Positions 1 through 8,997 of a DNA stretch of 64,000 nucleotides are shown here, one piece after another. The stretch is from positions 59,682-123,681 of the forward strand of contig NZ_RJTM01000059.1 in assembly GCF_003725735.1 (NCBI RefSeq), in the 5' to 3' direction. Under the pieces are notes generated by a model, which saw nothing but the letters and a program-made list of their open reading frames with translations, ran no database searches and was not told where the DNA came from. The stretch comes from Sinomicrobium pectinilyticum. GTDB taxonomy: Bacteria; Bacteroidota; Bacteroidia; Flavobacteriales; Flavobacteriaceae. Every line of letters starts with the position of its first letter. The first letter of the stretch is position 1. The translations under genes and the position numbers were made by a program.

Positions 1-2005
1 CAAGAACCCATACCTGAACACGACGGACATTGTAGAGAACCGGCTGGATTTTGTGGGTAAGGTGTTGGAAAGCAAAACCACCCATACTAAAGGTAGCAAT
101 GCCGCCATAGTTACGGTGGACAAGCTTACATACGATCACGCAGGACGGCTGCTCACTCATACGCAGAAGATTGGAAACCAGGCAGAAGAACTCATAGCAG
201 AAAATGTATATGATGACCTGGGTCAGTTAAAGGTAAAGAAGGTGGGGAATACCCCAAGTAAACCTTTACAGGAAGTCAACTATGCCTATAATGTACGAGG
301 CTGGCTTACGGGGATTAATGATGTGGACAATCCTGGTGGCAAACTATTTAACTTCCAGGTCAATTATAACAGGAGCCGAAGCGGAACAGTCCTCCCATTA
401 TTTAACGGTAACATAGCAGAGACCTATTGGAAGACAGCCAATGACAATACCATGAGGCGTTATGCCTATACCTATGATGCCCTGAACCGGATCACCTCCG
501 GGAAGTTTAACGGCAGCGGGCAAACCGATCGTTATACGGTAAAGGATATTGGCTATGACAAGAACGGGAATATTACCAAACTGACCCGTAACGGTCATCT
601 TGTAGCCAACCCTGTTCAAAGCAATGCGGGCCATTTTGGAGAAATGGACAAGCTGACCTACGCCTACCATAATGGAGGCAACTTTTTGGTCAAGGTAACT
701 GAGGCTCACACAGCCAATAAGACCTATGGCTTTAAAGATGGCAGTAATACGGATAACGATTATGCCCGGGATGTCAACGGTAATATGACAAGGGATAAGA
801 ACAAGGGTATTACGGGTATCACCTATAATCATTTAAACCTTCCTACCCAGGTCAGTTTCGGAAGCAATAAAATTGTTTATATTTACGATGCCTTGGGCAC
901 TAAATTAAAGAAAGAGGTTACCCAGGGAAGTTCTGTGACAGGTACGGAGTATGCCGGGAAGTACATCTATGAGAACAGCCAGTTAAAGCAGGTAAGCCAC
1001 CCCGAAGGGTATTTTGAACCGAAGGCTGGCGGAGGGTACCAATACGTATATCGATATACTGACATCTGGGGAAATACCAGAATTACCTACGCGGATGACA
1101 ATGGTGACGGTGTTGCAAGCACTTCGGAGATCAGAAGGGAGCAGAACTATTATCCTGGCGGATTAGAACATCGAGGGTATAATGGAGCTATGTCCGGAGT
1201 GAAGAACAATCTGAAAACCTACCAGGGACAGGAATTTACCGAGGACTTAGGCTTAAATACCCACGAGTGGAAATTTAGGGTAAGCGATCCTGCAACACTC
1301 CGCTTCTGGCAAATAGACCCTCTTGCCGAAGATTATTATTATAACTCTACCTATGCGTTCCAGGAAAATAAGTTGGGGTTAGGTATAGAATTGGAAGGAT
1401 TAGAATTAAGTAGGACAAGAGGTGGTACTAACCAAGTATCAAATAGTATTAACAGAGCATATAAGGAAGTCACAAATGTCCAACGAGAGATGAACCTGCA
1501 AGGAGCAAATGGAGACCAAGCTACAGAAATAGCAAGGCGGGAAAGAGTGTCAGAATATTCCAATGCGGCAGGTGGAATAACTGAAGGAGTAGAAGACATA
1601 TCTAAAGGAGTGGTCTATTCTACGGGAGATGTAGTGGATGAAGTAGGAGATCATATAGAAACGGGGGCCCTAATTGCAGCACCTTTTACCGAAGGAGCTT
1701 CTTTGACGGCTTTACCTTTGGCTGAAAGTATGCAAGTTACAGGAAAGGGGATGAAAATTGCAGTACATATGTCCGATGAAAATTATACTGGCGCCTTGAA
1801 AGAAGGAGCCAGTATTCTTGGGAATAAAGTCATATCAAAAGCTACTAAAAAAATTATTAGTCACTCTAAAAAAGTTGGAAATATAGAAACAAAAAAGCAA
1901 GAACAGACACAAGAAACAGCATTAGGAGTTGTCGGTAAATTTTTTCAGGAAGTATTTAAGAGAACAGTAGAAATCTTTAGTGAAGATGATAACGTTATTA
2001 AATAA
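1..2005 (+). CDS. Rhs/YD-repeat polymorphic toxin, C-terminal part (5' end outside window)
   Basis: The reading frame is open from base 2, so the gene starts upstream; a GTG at 53 is only an internal codon. The visible part carries many YD-type repeats (for example YTYDALNRI, YGFKDGSNTDNDYARDVNGN, ITYNHLNLP) and ends its core with the hallmark RVSDPATLRFWQIDPLAEDYYYNSTYAF near base 1275-1365. Rhs proteins form a shell that encloses a C-terminal toxin used in contact-dependent competition. After the core, about 210 residues differ in composition and are the variable tip. The tip has a helical, alanine/glycine-rich stretch (near 1650-1760) and a lysine-rich end; I cannot assign its activity. 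Two small genes follow directly and may be immunity factors. Confident for family, not for toxin activity. Confidence 0.9.
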   Translation, partial: KNPYLNTTDIVENRLDFVGKVLESKTTHTKGSNAAIVTVDKLTYDHAGRLLTHTQKIGNQAEELIAENVYDDLGQLKVKKVGNTPSKPLQEVNYAYNVRGWLTGINDVDNPGGKLFNFQVNYNRSRSGTVLPLFNGNIAETYWKTANDNTMRRYAYTYDALNRITSGKFNGSGQTDRYTVKDIGYDKNGNITKLTRNGHLVANPVQSNAGHFGEMDKLTYAYHNGGNFLVKVTEAHTANKTYGFKDGSNTDNDYARDVNGNMTRDKNKGITGITYNHLNLPTQVSFGSNKIVYIYDALGTKLKKEVTQGSSVTGTEYAGKYIYENSQLKQVSHPEGYFEPKAGGGYQYVYRYTDIWGNTRITYADDNGDGVASTSEIRREQNYYPGGLEHRGYNGAMSGVKNNLKTYQGQEFTEDLGLNTHEWKFRVSDPATLRFWQIDPLAEDYYYNSTYAFQENKLGLGIELEGLELSRTRGGTNQVSNSINRAYKEVTNVQREMNLQGANGDQATEIARRERVSEYSNAAGGITEGVEDISKGVVYSTGDVVDEVGDHIETGALIAAPFTEGASLTALPLAESMQVTGKGMKIAVHMSDENYTGALKEGASILGNKVISKATKKIISHSKKVGNIETKKQEQTQETALGVVGKFFQEVFKRTVEIFSEDDNVIK

Positions 2006-2026
2006 TGAAATATTTACTATATTGAA

Positions 2027-2212
2027 ATGAATGGTAATTTTTTTATAGGTGTCTTTCTTTTAGTAATAGGAATCCTATATGGAGTATGGAATCTGAGAAA
2101 AAAAACTGAAGAATACCCTAATACATTTACAAAAGTGGATTCTGTCAATTCATGGGGGATATCAATAATATTGATTGTTGTTGGAGTAATTATGATTGTA
2201 AAAAATGTATAA
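2027..2212 (+). CDS. small two-TM protein after Rhs tip (possible immunity component)
   Basis: A 61-residue protein with two hydrophobic segments (about residues 5-22 and 43-58) joined by a polar loop with charged residues. It starts 21 bases after the Rhs stop codon and its end overlaps the next gene by 8 bases, so the three are probably co-transcribed. Position right after a polymorphic toxin tip suggests an inner-membrane immunity or accessory role, but no family was recognised. Confidence 0.55.
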   Translation: MNGNFFIGVFLLVIGILYGVWNLRKKTEEYPNTFTKVDSVNSWGISIILIVVGVIMIVKNV

Positions 2213-2627
2213 AAGGCATATAATTATATTATTATTTTGTAGCTTCTTTTCAAGCTGTACTTCTTTTAATCCCTTGAAAAAAGGTACATTTTCTTTGTAT
2301 GAAGATGACCAATTAATTTGCACTATTTATCGATTAGAGAATTTTCAAATAGAGAAATGTCAAAAAGACAATCCTTTATATGCTAAAATACAGTGGCAAT
2401 CTAGAAATTCATTCATTATGGAGGGAATAGAAAAAGAAAAAAAAGGGGTTGATACCCTGAAATTTTTAGTTAGCTTTAAAGAAATAGAGCAAAATAAATA
2501 TTTATTAAAGAGTATTCCGGTGAATAGTGATATCAAATATGAATATAAGGCCGTCTTGGTAAAAACGAGTTCAACAATTAAAAGACAATATTTAGATACT
2601 TTAGTTTATTTAAACAAAACCAGATAG
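2205..2627 (+). CDS. lipoprotein, candidate immunity protein
   Basis: A 140-residue protein with a short basic start, hydrophobic leader and lipobox-like FFSSC at about residues 14-18, so a likely lipoprotein. The mature part is rich in Lys, Glu and Tyr with alternating beta-strand-like pattern. It overlaps the preceding small membrane-protein gene by 8 bases. Immediate position behind the Rhs toxin tip makes an immunity role plausible; no family recognised. Local base composition is more AT-rich than the Rhs core, as is usual for exchanged tip/immunity modules. Confidence 0.6.
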   Translation: MYKRHIIILLFCSFFSSCTSFNPLKKGTFSLYEDDQLICTIYRLENFQIEKCQKDNPLYAKIQWQSRNSFIMEGIEKEKKGVDTLKFLVSFKEIEQNKYLLKSIPVNSDIKYEYKAVLVKTSSTIKRQYLDTLVYLNKTR

Positions 2628-2637
2628 TATAGGTGTA

Positions 2638-2700
2638 TGTACTGGGAAGTATATCTATGAGAATGGGCAATTGCAGTTTTTCAGTCACCCGGAGGGGTAA
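2638..2700 (+). pseudogene. displaced Rhs core fragment
   Basis: Reading 2638-2700 gives CTGKYIYENGQLQFFSHPEG followed by TAA. This closely matches a segment of the intact Rhs core encoded near 955-1010 (AGKYIYENSQLKQVSHPEGY). It is therefore a short duplicated scrap of Rhs coding sequence left behind when an older tip was displaced by recombination. Confidence 0.75.
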
Positions 2701-2712
2701 GTAAGGAAAATA

Positions 2713-2925
2713 ATGCTTTCAATAACCAATACGGATGTAACTACCCAAGTAAATTGGAATGTACATACGGAAGGTAGGTCAGCCGATGGAATTGTGCAGA
2801 TACCTACTTTGGCCGCTGATGATGAAGCTGCAAAAAAGGCCGCAAATACAGAGATAAGCAATAGGAAGAAATACATGCTTGTAATAACAACTGTTCAACA
2901 GTTACTCAAAGAATGGCAAATATAG
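2713..2925 (+). CDS. short ORF in Rhs tip remnant, doubtful
   Basis: A 70-codon ORF between the displaced Rhs scrap and a decayed toxin tip. It has a polar, Ala/Asp-rich middle (AADDEAAKKAANTEIS), and its last third runs in the same frame as the end of the decayed tip up to about 2879 before the frames part. It most likely represents leftover tip sequence rather than an independent gene. No family recognised. Confidence 0.25.
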   Translation: MLSITNTDVTTQVNWNVHTEGRSADGIVQIPTLAADDEAAKKAANTEISNRKKYMLVITTVQQLLKEWQI

Positions 2926-3127
2926 CAACAGGAGGCAACAACTAAATTGATGCAAAACAAAGGATAACACCAAGTTGGATATTAAGAAGATTTGGGTACA
3001 AAGAAGCAGATGTTGTAGCACCCAATAATTTATATAATGCAGCGTTAAAGACTAAAAATGCGAAAAAGTTAAAGGACCAGCTAATGTACGGGCAAAGCCT
3101 TATTTAGAATATTTTGGAAAAAATTAA
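2862..3127 (+). pseudogene. decayed polymorphic-toxin C-terminal domain
   Basis: From about 2862 one frame reads through ACNNNCSTVTQRMANIATGG and, after a TAA at 2943-2945, continues in the same frame as IDAKQRITPSWILRRFGY, then APNNLYNAALKTKNAKK. Near 3070 the coding signal moves to another frame that reads GPANVRAKPYLEYFGKN and stops at 3125-3127. A single ancestral tip domain with one nonsense codon and one frameshift explains this. The CxxxC pair and the Asn/Lys-rich end are typical of toxin tips attached to Rhs cores. The next gene starts three bases later, the usual toxin-immunity spacing. The activity cannot be named. Confidence 0.6.
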
Positions 3128-3130
3128 ATT

Positions 3131-3559
3131 ATGAAAAACTTGATAATGATTCTTTTATTTGTATTATCTGTAAGTTGTAATGGACAAGATAATAATATGA
3201 AAGATACACCGCTAGTAACAGTTATAAAATTGCAATCATCGGAAGCACTATTAAATTTTGATGAAGCAAAGCAATATATGGATATTGAAAAGGTTTTTGG
3301 AGAAAATCCTGAATCTAAAAAAAGCCCACAAGAAGAATGGAAAGAGATGGTTACTTTTTTTTATAATTTAGGAGGTAATAAAAAATTCACAAATCAGTTC
3401 AAATATTTTGATTACAATATTGCTGAAATAATTAAGGTTTCAAATGCTCAAGTTAAATTTGTAGCCATTGATAAAGATAGTCATATTAAAGAAATCATCT
3501 ATTCGCTTGACAAAATAAAAGATAGATGGAAAGTAACTGACATGCAATATGTAAATTAA
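3131..3559 (+). CDS. lipoprotein, orphan immunity-like protein
   Basis: A 142-residue protein with leader and Cys at residue 16 (LSVSCNG), a likely lipoprotein. It begins three bases after the decayed toxin tip and has the small, charged make-up of immunity proteins. Its last ~40 codons are duplicated in decayed form at 3968-4096 (shared IKEIIYSLD and WKV), so this family has been copied locally. Function is inferred from context only; being behind a dead toxin it would serve as an orphan immunity gene against neighbours carrying the live toxin. Confidence 0.65.
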   Translation: MKNLIMILLFVLSVSCNGQDNNMKDTPLVTVIKLQSSEALLNFDEAKQYMDIEKVFGENPESKKSPQEEWKEMVTFFYNLGGNKKFTNQFKYFDYNIAEIIKVSNAQVKFVAIDKDSHIKEIIYSLDKIKDRWKVTDMQYVN

Positions 3560-3569
3560 TCTAAAACCC

Positions 3570-3644
3570 CTCAATGAAGTGTACCTCGGCTCTATGAAGT
3601 TTGCTACCGAGGCTGCTGAAAAAGGGTTAAAAATTAACATATGA
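3570..3644 (+). other. short coding remnant between orphan immunity genes
   Basis: Codons 3570-3644 read LNEVYLGSMKFATEAAEKGL then KINI and stop. There is no start codon or leader. The helical, Ala-rich text resembles the end of a toxin tip, and the next lipoprotein gene overlaps its end. Probably the last piece of another lost tip. Confidence 0.35.
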
Positions 3645-3967
3645 GAAAAGTAGGTTTAGTATTGATGATTTGTTTGTTTTTGTTGAGTTGTAATGATATG
3701 ATTATAGATGAGTCGGGAATTGAGTCCCTTGAGGTATTCAATAACAATAAAGAAAAAATAAGTGTGCTAAATAACAATTTTGAGATATCAAATTTTGTTA
3801 AAAAATTGAATGGAGCAGAAAGGAAAGTGATCAAATTTTATCCAACATATACTATCAAAATTTCATATCAAAACGGTAACGAAAAAATATTATTTAGTAA
3901 TGGGAATAATTTTAAAATAGATGGTTTAACCTATCAAATGAAACAAAACGTTGTTGATCAAGAATAA
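3641..3967 (+). CDS. small lipoprotein, orphan immunity-like
   Basis: A 108-residue protein with a basic start, hydrophobic leader and lipobox-like LLSC at about residue 17. The mature part is short and rich in Asn, Lys and Ile, and the DNA is markedly AT-rich. It lies in the array of toxin-tip and immunity remnants and is best read as another orphan immunity-type gene. No domain family recognised. Confidence 0.55.
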   Translation: MRKVGLVLMICLFLLSCNDMIIDESGIESLEVFNNNKEKISVLNNNFEISNFVKKLNGAERKVIKFYPTYTIKISYQNGNEKILFSNGNNFKIDGLTYQMKQNVVDQE

Positions 3968-4096
3968 ATTAATAATTCGAAGGTAAAAGAAAACTTTATC
4001 TCTGTGAATCAAAATGCGCGAATAAAGGAAATTATTTACTCTTTGGATAATACCGGGGATAAGTGGAAAGTAGTGGAAATAGAGTATGTTAATTAG
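3968..4096 (+). pseudogene. 3' fragment of a second copy of the 3131-3559 lipoprotein gene
   Basis: Codons 3968-4096 read through RIKEIIYSLDNTGDKWKV and end EIEYVN-stop. The matching end of the gene at 3131-3559 reads HIKEIIYSLDKIKDRWKV and ends DMQYVN-stop. The rest of the gene is missing and there is no start codon, so this is a truncated duplicate. Confidence 0.75.
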
Positions 4097-4232
4097 ATGA
4101 TTTTTAATATTATGAAAAAACAATAAAAAGGGGCAGATATTGGTTGTAATTCGAGATTGGGTTGCTTTTTTGAGAGGGGTAGACCATGGAACAATCAAAT
4201 TTCATACATTTAGCTTGAAATTTTGACCATGA

Positions 4233-5361
4233 ATGAAATTAAGCTTTAATATTTTTAGTATACTAATATTTGCCGGTGTAATACAAGGGGTTTTTTGGCA
4301 TAGTTGTTTTAACCTCAAAGGCGTTTAAAAGTAGGGCAAATAAATATTTGGCGCCAACAATAATCGCATTGTCGCTAAATAATCTATATTACTGGTTTAC
4401 CGATATCAGGTTAATTGAACAGTTCAAAGAAATTGACTTGTTGTACCTTCCTTGGCACTTATTTTTTCTGGTAACCTTTTATTTATATGTTTGTGCATAT
4501 ACTGAAAATAGGAATAAGAAGCAGTTTTTAATACTACTTTTTATGCCTTTTATCATCTCGTCCATTTTTCATATAGGGATAAATATTTTTTATTATTCTG
4601 TAGAAAGTTATCCTGCTGGTGTAAAATTATTTTATGTTTTGGAAGAATATTTGGCTTTTATCTATGCCGCTTTACTAGGCGTGTTATCATTTCGAAAGTT
4701 AAAAAATGCTATACATATAAACAATAAGGTTAATACAAAATGGCTATATAATCTTTTGAGGGTAGGACTTATTCTATGTATTGTTTGGGTAGTCATATAT
4801 TCCTTGGCAATATCATTTAGTATGAGCGGTATGAAACTTTATTACCCGATATGGTTGGGAATCTCCATTTTGTTCTACTGGATTAGTTACAGGGGATTAT
4901 ATCAATTTCGGTTGGCAAAAGATCGTAAAGCAGTCAGTTTACTACTTCACGAATTTGTGAAAAATAAAAGTGAAGAATATCATCTAGGGACTGATAATTA
5001 TACACAGAAGAATCCAATATTCAGTAAACTGAAAAAAATTATTGAAGAAGATCATATATACCGGGAACAAGATTTATCCTTATACTCTTTGTCTAAAAAG
5101 CTGAAAACTAATACATCTACCCTGTCAAGAATTGTGAACGAAGTTTCTGAAAAGAGCTTTACAGATTTTATAAACGTATACAGAATTGAAGAGGCTAAAA
5201 AGATATTAAATGATGATGCTTTTTTCAAGTATAAAATTTCTGCAATTGCATTAGAGGTAGGATTTAATAACTATGACACCTTTTGCAATGCATTTAAAAA
5301 GTATACAGGAACTACCCCGGGAAAATATCGAGAATCTCATATGAAGAGAGTGAAAGATTAG
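4233..5361 (+). pseudogene. AraC-family regulator with N-terminal membrane domain; frameshift near start
   Basis: The uninterrupted part (4348-5361, from a weak TTG) encodes about six hydrophobic segments followed by a C-terminal AraC-type HTH domain (about residues 240-335, with SLSKKLKTNTSTLSRIVNE and ISAIALEVGFNNYDTFCNAF). The natural N-terminus lies upstream in another frame: ATG at 4233 reads MKLSFNIFSILIFAGVIQG, then the signal moves to the main frame at the GGGGTTTTTT run (about 4287-4296) as FGIVVLTSKAFKSRANKYL. One extra base in that run explains the shift. Either the gene is inactivated or the run holds a sequencing error. Proteins of this type are membrane-anchored regulators; targets unknown. 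Confidence 0.7.
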
Positions 5362-5456
5362 TTTTTTTAAAAAGACCCGTTAAAAAGAAGAGACTGAATT
5401 TTAATTAGTTGATTACTTTTTCTTCATGGGTTAAGGCTCAATAAAATACAAGTTCT

Positions 5457-6179
5457 ATGAATAAAATATACTACGCTTTTTTACTTATCACATTATTTAT
5501 AAGCTGCAAAAGTGTTTCTGTAAACAACCGGTTGCAGCGAACAACGGTAGAACCTGTAGAACTGGGCACTATCGGTTTGCATGAAGACCAGTATCCGTAC
5601 GATCGTTTTTCCATTACGACGGTACCCGTGCTGGATGAGAAGGTCCGGGTGAAGGCGGTGAAGCATGTATTCAACAAAAGGAAATTCAATGCTTACGAAA
5701 AAGCTTCCCCGGAAAACAGGATGCAGTTGCAATATGTTGATTCCCTACCGGATAAGCCCGAGTATATATCACTGCAACTTATAGACAATGTAACCCATAC
5801 GGAAATACTGAACCGGGATGCGGCCCTCCTGGATTATCTGAAGCCCCGGACCGACGCCTTTATAGTCACTTCTGTTGCGGCTGCATTGCACGGTACGCAT
5901 ATACAGGCCATCCATAATGCGGAAAGCGTTTTCCTGGTTTATGACACGGATGTAAAAAAGTATTATCTTGAAATTAACAACAGGGATAAGACCACTTTAA
6001 AGATCCGGATGGAAGATATGGATGTCTTTGCCTATGGCCTGTCTTTTTTCTGTTGGGGCGAGAATACAAAACACCGGATAGAGATCAAAGACATTATAGA
6101 GGAGCATAATTCCTGCCCGGACGGAACATATAAGAAGGCTTCCAAAGTAAAAAAGAAAGTCAACTATTTTAAGCTGTAA
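5457..6179 (+). CDS. lipoprotein, first gene of a T2SS-like operon
   Basis: A 240-residue protein with hydrophobic leader and Cys at residue 17 (LFISCKS), so probably an outer- or inner-membrane lipoprotein. No known domain was recognised. It begins about 95 bases after the AraC gene and is followed after three bases by the FN3-like lipoprotein, so it likely opens the secretion operon that runs to 11047. A role as an assembly or pilotin-like lipoprotein is only a guess from position. Confidence 0.6.
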   Translation: MNKIYYAFLLITLFISCKSVSVNNRLQRTTVEPVELGTIGLHEDQYPYDRFSITTVPVLDEKVRVKAVKHVFNKRKFNAYEKASPENRMQLQYVDSLPDKPEYISLQLIDNVTHTEILNRDAALLDYLKPRTDAFIVTSVAAALHGTHIQAIHNAESVFLVYDTDVKKYYLEINNRDKTTLKIRMEDMDVFAYGLSFFCWGENTKHRIEIKDIIEEHNSCPDGTYKKASKVKKKVNYFKL

Positions 6180-6182
6180 GCT

Positions 6183-7166
6183 ATGGAACGATTATGGAAA
6201 AACGGAAAGAAGAAGGTAACGATCACCGGAATAGTGCTGATAACAGCACTGGTCTTTACCGCTTGCGATGATATTGCAGAAGTCCCGGATATATCGGATA
6301 AGGAAGTTATTCTTATTGCTCCGGCGGATAGCACGACAGTGCGTGGAAACGCGGTGACATTTACCTGGCAACCCGTAGAAGACGCGGAAGCTTATGTATT
6401 GCAGGTGGCCACACCGGACTTTCCGAATGCCTCGCAGGTGGTGATAGATCATACTATAAAAAAAGATACTCTCGGAAATCCATTGGCCACATCCTATGCA
6501 AAAGAAATGCTGCCCAATACCTACGAATGGCGGGTAAAAGCGGTAAACAGCGGTTATGAGACCCCTTTTTCCACCAATAGGTTCGTGCTGACCGAAAGTG
6601 ACGGTTTTTCAGGGAATACGGTTATCCTGAATGCCCCTGAAGATAATTTTGTGACGAACCAGGAAGAGGTAGGTTTATCCTGGGGCGCCATAGCAGAAGC
6701 TACCGGATATCGTGTGCAGGTACGGAACGAAGACGATAGTGTGGTACAGGAAGAAGAAGTTACCGAAACCGCGCTGGAAATCACTTTTGAAGAGGGGAAT
6801 TTCACCTGGCAGGTACGTGCGGAGAAAGATGCGGAAAGCACTTTGTACAGCTCCCGGGAAATACTGGTAGACCTTACGGCTCCCAATACTCCGGAACTCA
6901 CGTCACCGGCAGATCAAAGCACGACCACAAATACCGAAGTTACATTTACCTGGAGCAGGGGCAACATTGCAGGAAGTGCGGAATATGACAAAATATTTAT
7001 CTATAGTGATGAAAGTCTGCAAAACCTGGTTGAAGAGGAAGAAGTAACTAACAAAACCCATACCGCCACATTGGAAGAAGGGGTGTATTACTGGAATGTG
7101 AAAGGATTTGACAGGGCAGGTAACGAGGGGGAGTTATCCGGAACTTTCAGCTTTACGATAAACTGA
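6183..7166 (+). CDS. lipoprotein with three FN3-like repeats
   Basis: A 327-residue protein with a basic start, hydrophobic segment and lipobox Cys at about residue 28 (VFTACDD). The mature part consists of three repeats of about 90 residues, each with the pattern 'P.d...t....v.F.W......Y.l.i......' (for example VTFTWQPVEDAEAYVLQV, VGLSWGAIAEATGYRVQV, VTFTWSRGNIAGSAEYDKIF), typical of fibronectin-III/Ig-like sandwiches. Such modules bind partners or sugars at the cell surface. Gap of three bases on both sides fixes it in the T2SS-like operon, where it may be a surface or substrate-contact subunit. Confidence 0.7.
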   Translation: MERLWKNGKKKVTITGIVLITALVFTACDDIAEVPDISDKEVILIAPADSTTVRGNAVTFTWQPVEDAEAYVLQVATPDFPNASQVVIDHTIKKDTLGNPLATSYAKEMLPNTYEWRVKAVNSGYETPFSTNRFVLTESDGFSGNTVILNAPEDNFVTNQEEVGLSWGAIAEATGYRVQVRNEDDSVVQEEEVTETALEITFEEGNFTWQVRAEKDAESTLYSSREILVDLTAPNTPELTSPADQSTTTNTEVTFTWSRGNIAGSAEYDKIFIYSDESLQNLVEEEEVTNKTHTATLEEGVYYWNVKGFDRAGNEGELSGTFSFTIN

Positions 7167-7169
7167 GAA

Positions 7170-7640
7170 ATGGGGAATAAACGGAATACCTATGTACTAT
7201 TAATCGTTGTCCTGGCCATCTGGGGGATTATCGGGTACAGGGTACTGAAAACCCTGAATCCTTCACCGGAAGCGTCGGCCGTTACGGAAAAAGGAGTGTC
7301 CTTTCATCCGGAAAAACTAAAAAAGCAGGAATCTTTTACTATTGCGGTTCAGGAACGCGATCCTTTTTTGGGGACCATAACAAGGCCCCAAAAGAAAAAG
7401 GCAGCGAAACCGGCAGTACGCAAGGAAATGCCCCCGGAAATGGAGGTGCCTGTCTATTATTTCGGCATGGTGAAGGATGGCAAATCCAGGGAAAAGATCT
7501 ATTTTGTCCAGATAGACGGTATGCAACAGTTAATGCGTATCCATGATGAAGTAAAAGGAGTGAAGTTATTAAAGGGCAGCGAGCAGGAGATCACCGTTCT
7601 GTATAACGGAAAGCGTAAAGTTATTCCGATTAACGGATAA
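7170..7640 (+). CDS. GspC/PilP-like single-pass inner-membrane protein
   Basis: A 156-residue protein with one N-terminal membrane helix (about residues 8-26), a proline/lysine-rich linker, and a small periplasmic domain. The motif ERDPFLG at residues 62-68 is typical of GspC/PilP-like clamps that join the inner-membrane platform to the secretin. It sits between an FN3-like lipoprotein and a GspK-like gene, which supports the reading. Weak similarity only, so the family call is tentative; the gene is certainly part of the operon. Confidence 0.55.
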   Translation: MGNKRNTYVLLIVVLAIWGIIGYRVLKTLNPSPEASAVTEKGVSFHPEKLKKQESFTIAVQERDPFLGTITRPQKKKAAKPAVRKEMPPEMEVPVYYFGMVKDGKSREKIYFVQIDGMQQLMRIHDEVKGVKLLKGSEQEITVLYNGKRKVIPING

Positions 7641-7692
7641 TCACCACAGATAAGCCGCCCGGCCTTTAAAAGAACACTAAAAACAACGAAGC

Positions 7693-8997
7693 ATGTATGT
7701 ATGGCGAAAAAAAATACCTTCCGGTGCCCTGCAATTTGTTGTTTTTATCGGGGTGGTCATTGCCATTTTACTCGCGGCATTCATCATGCTGATCCACACC
7801 CGTACCCTTTTCAGGAAACAATCCGGTTTTACCATAGAAACCGTAATAAACGCGAACTACGGAATAGATTACATATTGTCCAGAGCGGTTCCTTTACAGG
7901 ATTCGGTAAAGGTTAACCTTTTTGATGAACCGTATAAGACCTTGTCCGTACATAAAACGTACTGGGGAGTGCTGGAAAAAACCACGGCAGTCTCCCGGGT
8001 AAAAAATAAAGAATTTGTCCGCCTGGCACTATTGGGAGGCTATACACCCCCGGAAGAAAAGGCTGCACTTTATGTAAAGGATAATAATCGTCCGCTGGTT
8101 GTGGTAGGCGATACCCGGATAGAGGGTACGGTATTTTTACCGGAAGCAGGCATAAAAGCCGGAAATATATCCGGCCAGGCCTATTACGGGAGTGCCCTGG
8201 TCTATGGGAAAACAGCACAAAGCGGGACCGATCTGCCCGGATTGCCGGAAACCTTGTCCGGTTACCTGGAATCTGTTGCCCGAGGTGATTTTCCTGTAAG
8301 TGAAGACCAGGTTCTGGCCCCTGAAGAAGGCGGAGTATATAAAAATTCGTTTCTCGAAACGACAAAGTATTTATACGCTCCCGGAGAACTTCGTTTGCAG
8401 GGGATAAGTCTTATAGGGAATATTATAGTTTACAGCAGTACAAGGATCATTGCCGACAGGAGTGCCGTACTGAAAGATGTGTTGCTTATAGCCCCCGAGA
8501 TAGTCATTGAAGACGAGACCAAAGGCGTTTTCCAGGCCATAGCCACAAAAAAAATACGTACAGGGAAAAATTGTGAATTCGGATACCCCTCCGCGCTCGT
8601 GGTATGGGAAGAGGAAAAAGAGAATGCTGCAGAAAATATTTCCGGATCGGAACAAGGTACCGGAGATCATGAAAACGGTGTACGAATAGGGGAGGGAACC
8701 GTAGTTAAAGGCATTGTGATGTTCCGCGGTGTGGAAAAAGAAAATAACTATACGCCCCAGGTCGTCATAGAGGAAGGGGCCAATGTATATGGTGAGGTCT
8801 ACTGTAACCAGAATACCGAACTGATGGGCAGGGTGGCCGGGTCTGTTTTTACCGGAAATTTCATTGCCAATCAGTCTGGCTCCATTTACCAGAACCATTT
8901 ATATAATGCCGTGATAACCGATGCGGAACTCCCCGAAGAATATGTAGGGCTTATTATGGAGACCAAACAGAAAGGAGTGGTAAAGTGGCTGTATTAA
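7693..8997 (+). CDS. GspK-like minor pseudopilin / bactofilin-like membrane protein
   Basis: A 434-residue protein with an N-terminal pseudopilin-like segment (KKIPSGALQFVVFIGVVIAI) that, like GspK, lacks the Glu at position +5. The rest has short repeated beta-turn units with Gly and Val (for example IEGTVFLP, VYGEVYCNQN, MGRVAGSVFTGNF), recalling bactofilin or beta-helix repeats. It overlaps the next pseudopilin gene by 13 bases, indicating coupled translation. In T2SS, GspK caps the pseudopilus tip; here the long beta-repeat head is unlike the helical head of classical GspK, so the role is an inference. Confidence 0.55.
   Translation: MYVWRKKIPSGALQFVVFIGVVIAILLAAFIMLIHTRTLFRKQSGFTIETVINANYGIDYILSRAVPLQDSVKVNLFDEPYKTLSVHKTYWGVLEKTTAVSRVKNKEFVRLALLGGYTPPEEKAALYVKDNNRPLVVVGDTRIEGTVFLPEAGIKAGNISGQAYYGSALVYGKTAQSGTDLPGLPETLSGYLESVARGDFPVSEDQVLAPEEGGVYKNSFLETTKYLYAPGELRLQGISLIGNIIVYSSTRIIADRSAVLKDVLLIAPEIVIEDETKGVFQAIATKKIRTGKNCEFGYPSALVVWEEEKENAAENISGSEQGTGDHENGVRIGEGTVVKGIVMFRGVEKENNYTPQVVIEEGANVYGEVYCNQNTELMGRVAGSVFTGNFIANQSGSIYQNHLYNAVITDAELPEEYVGLIMETKQKGVVKWLY

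Noticed and set aside
7913..8898. Long minus-strand ORFs opposite the GspK-like gene
   Set aside because: They are antisense shadows of a well-supported gene that overlaps neighbours on the plus strand.
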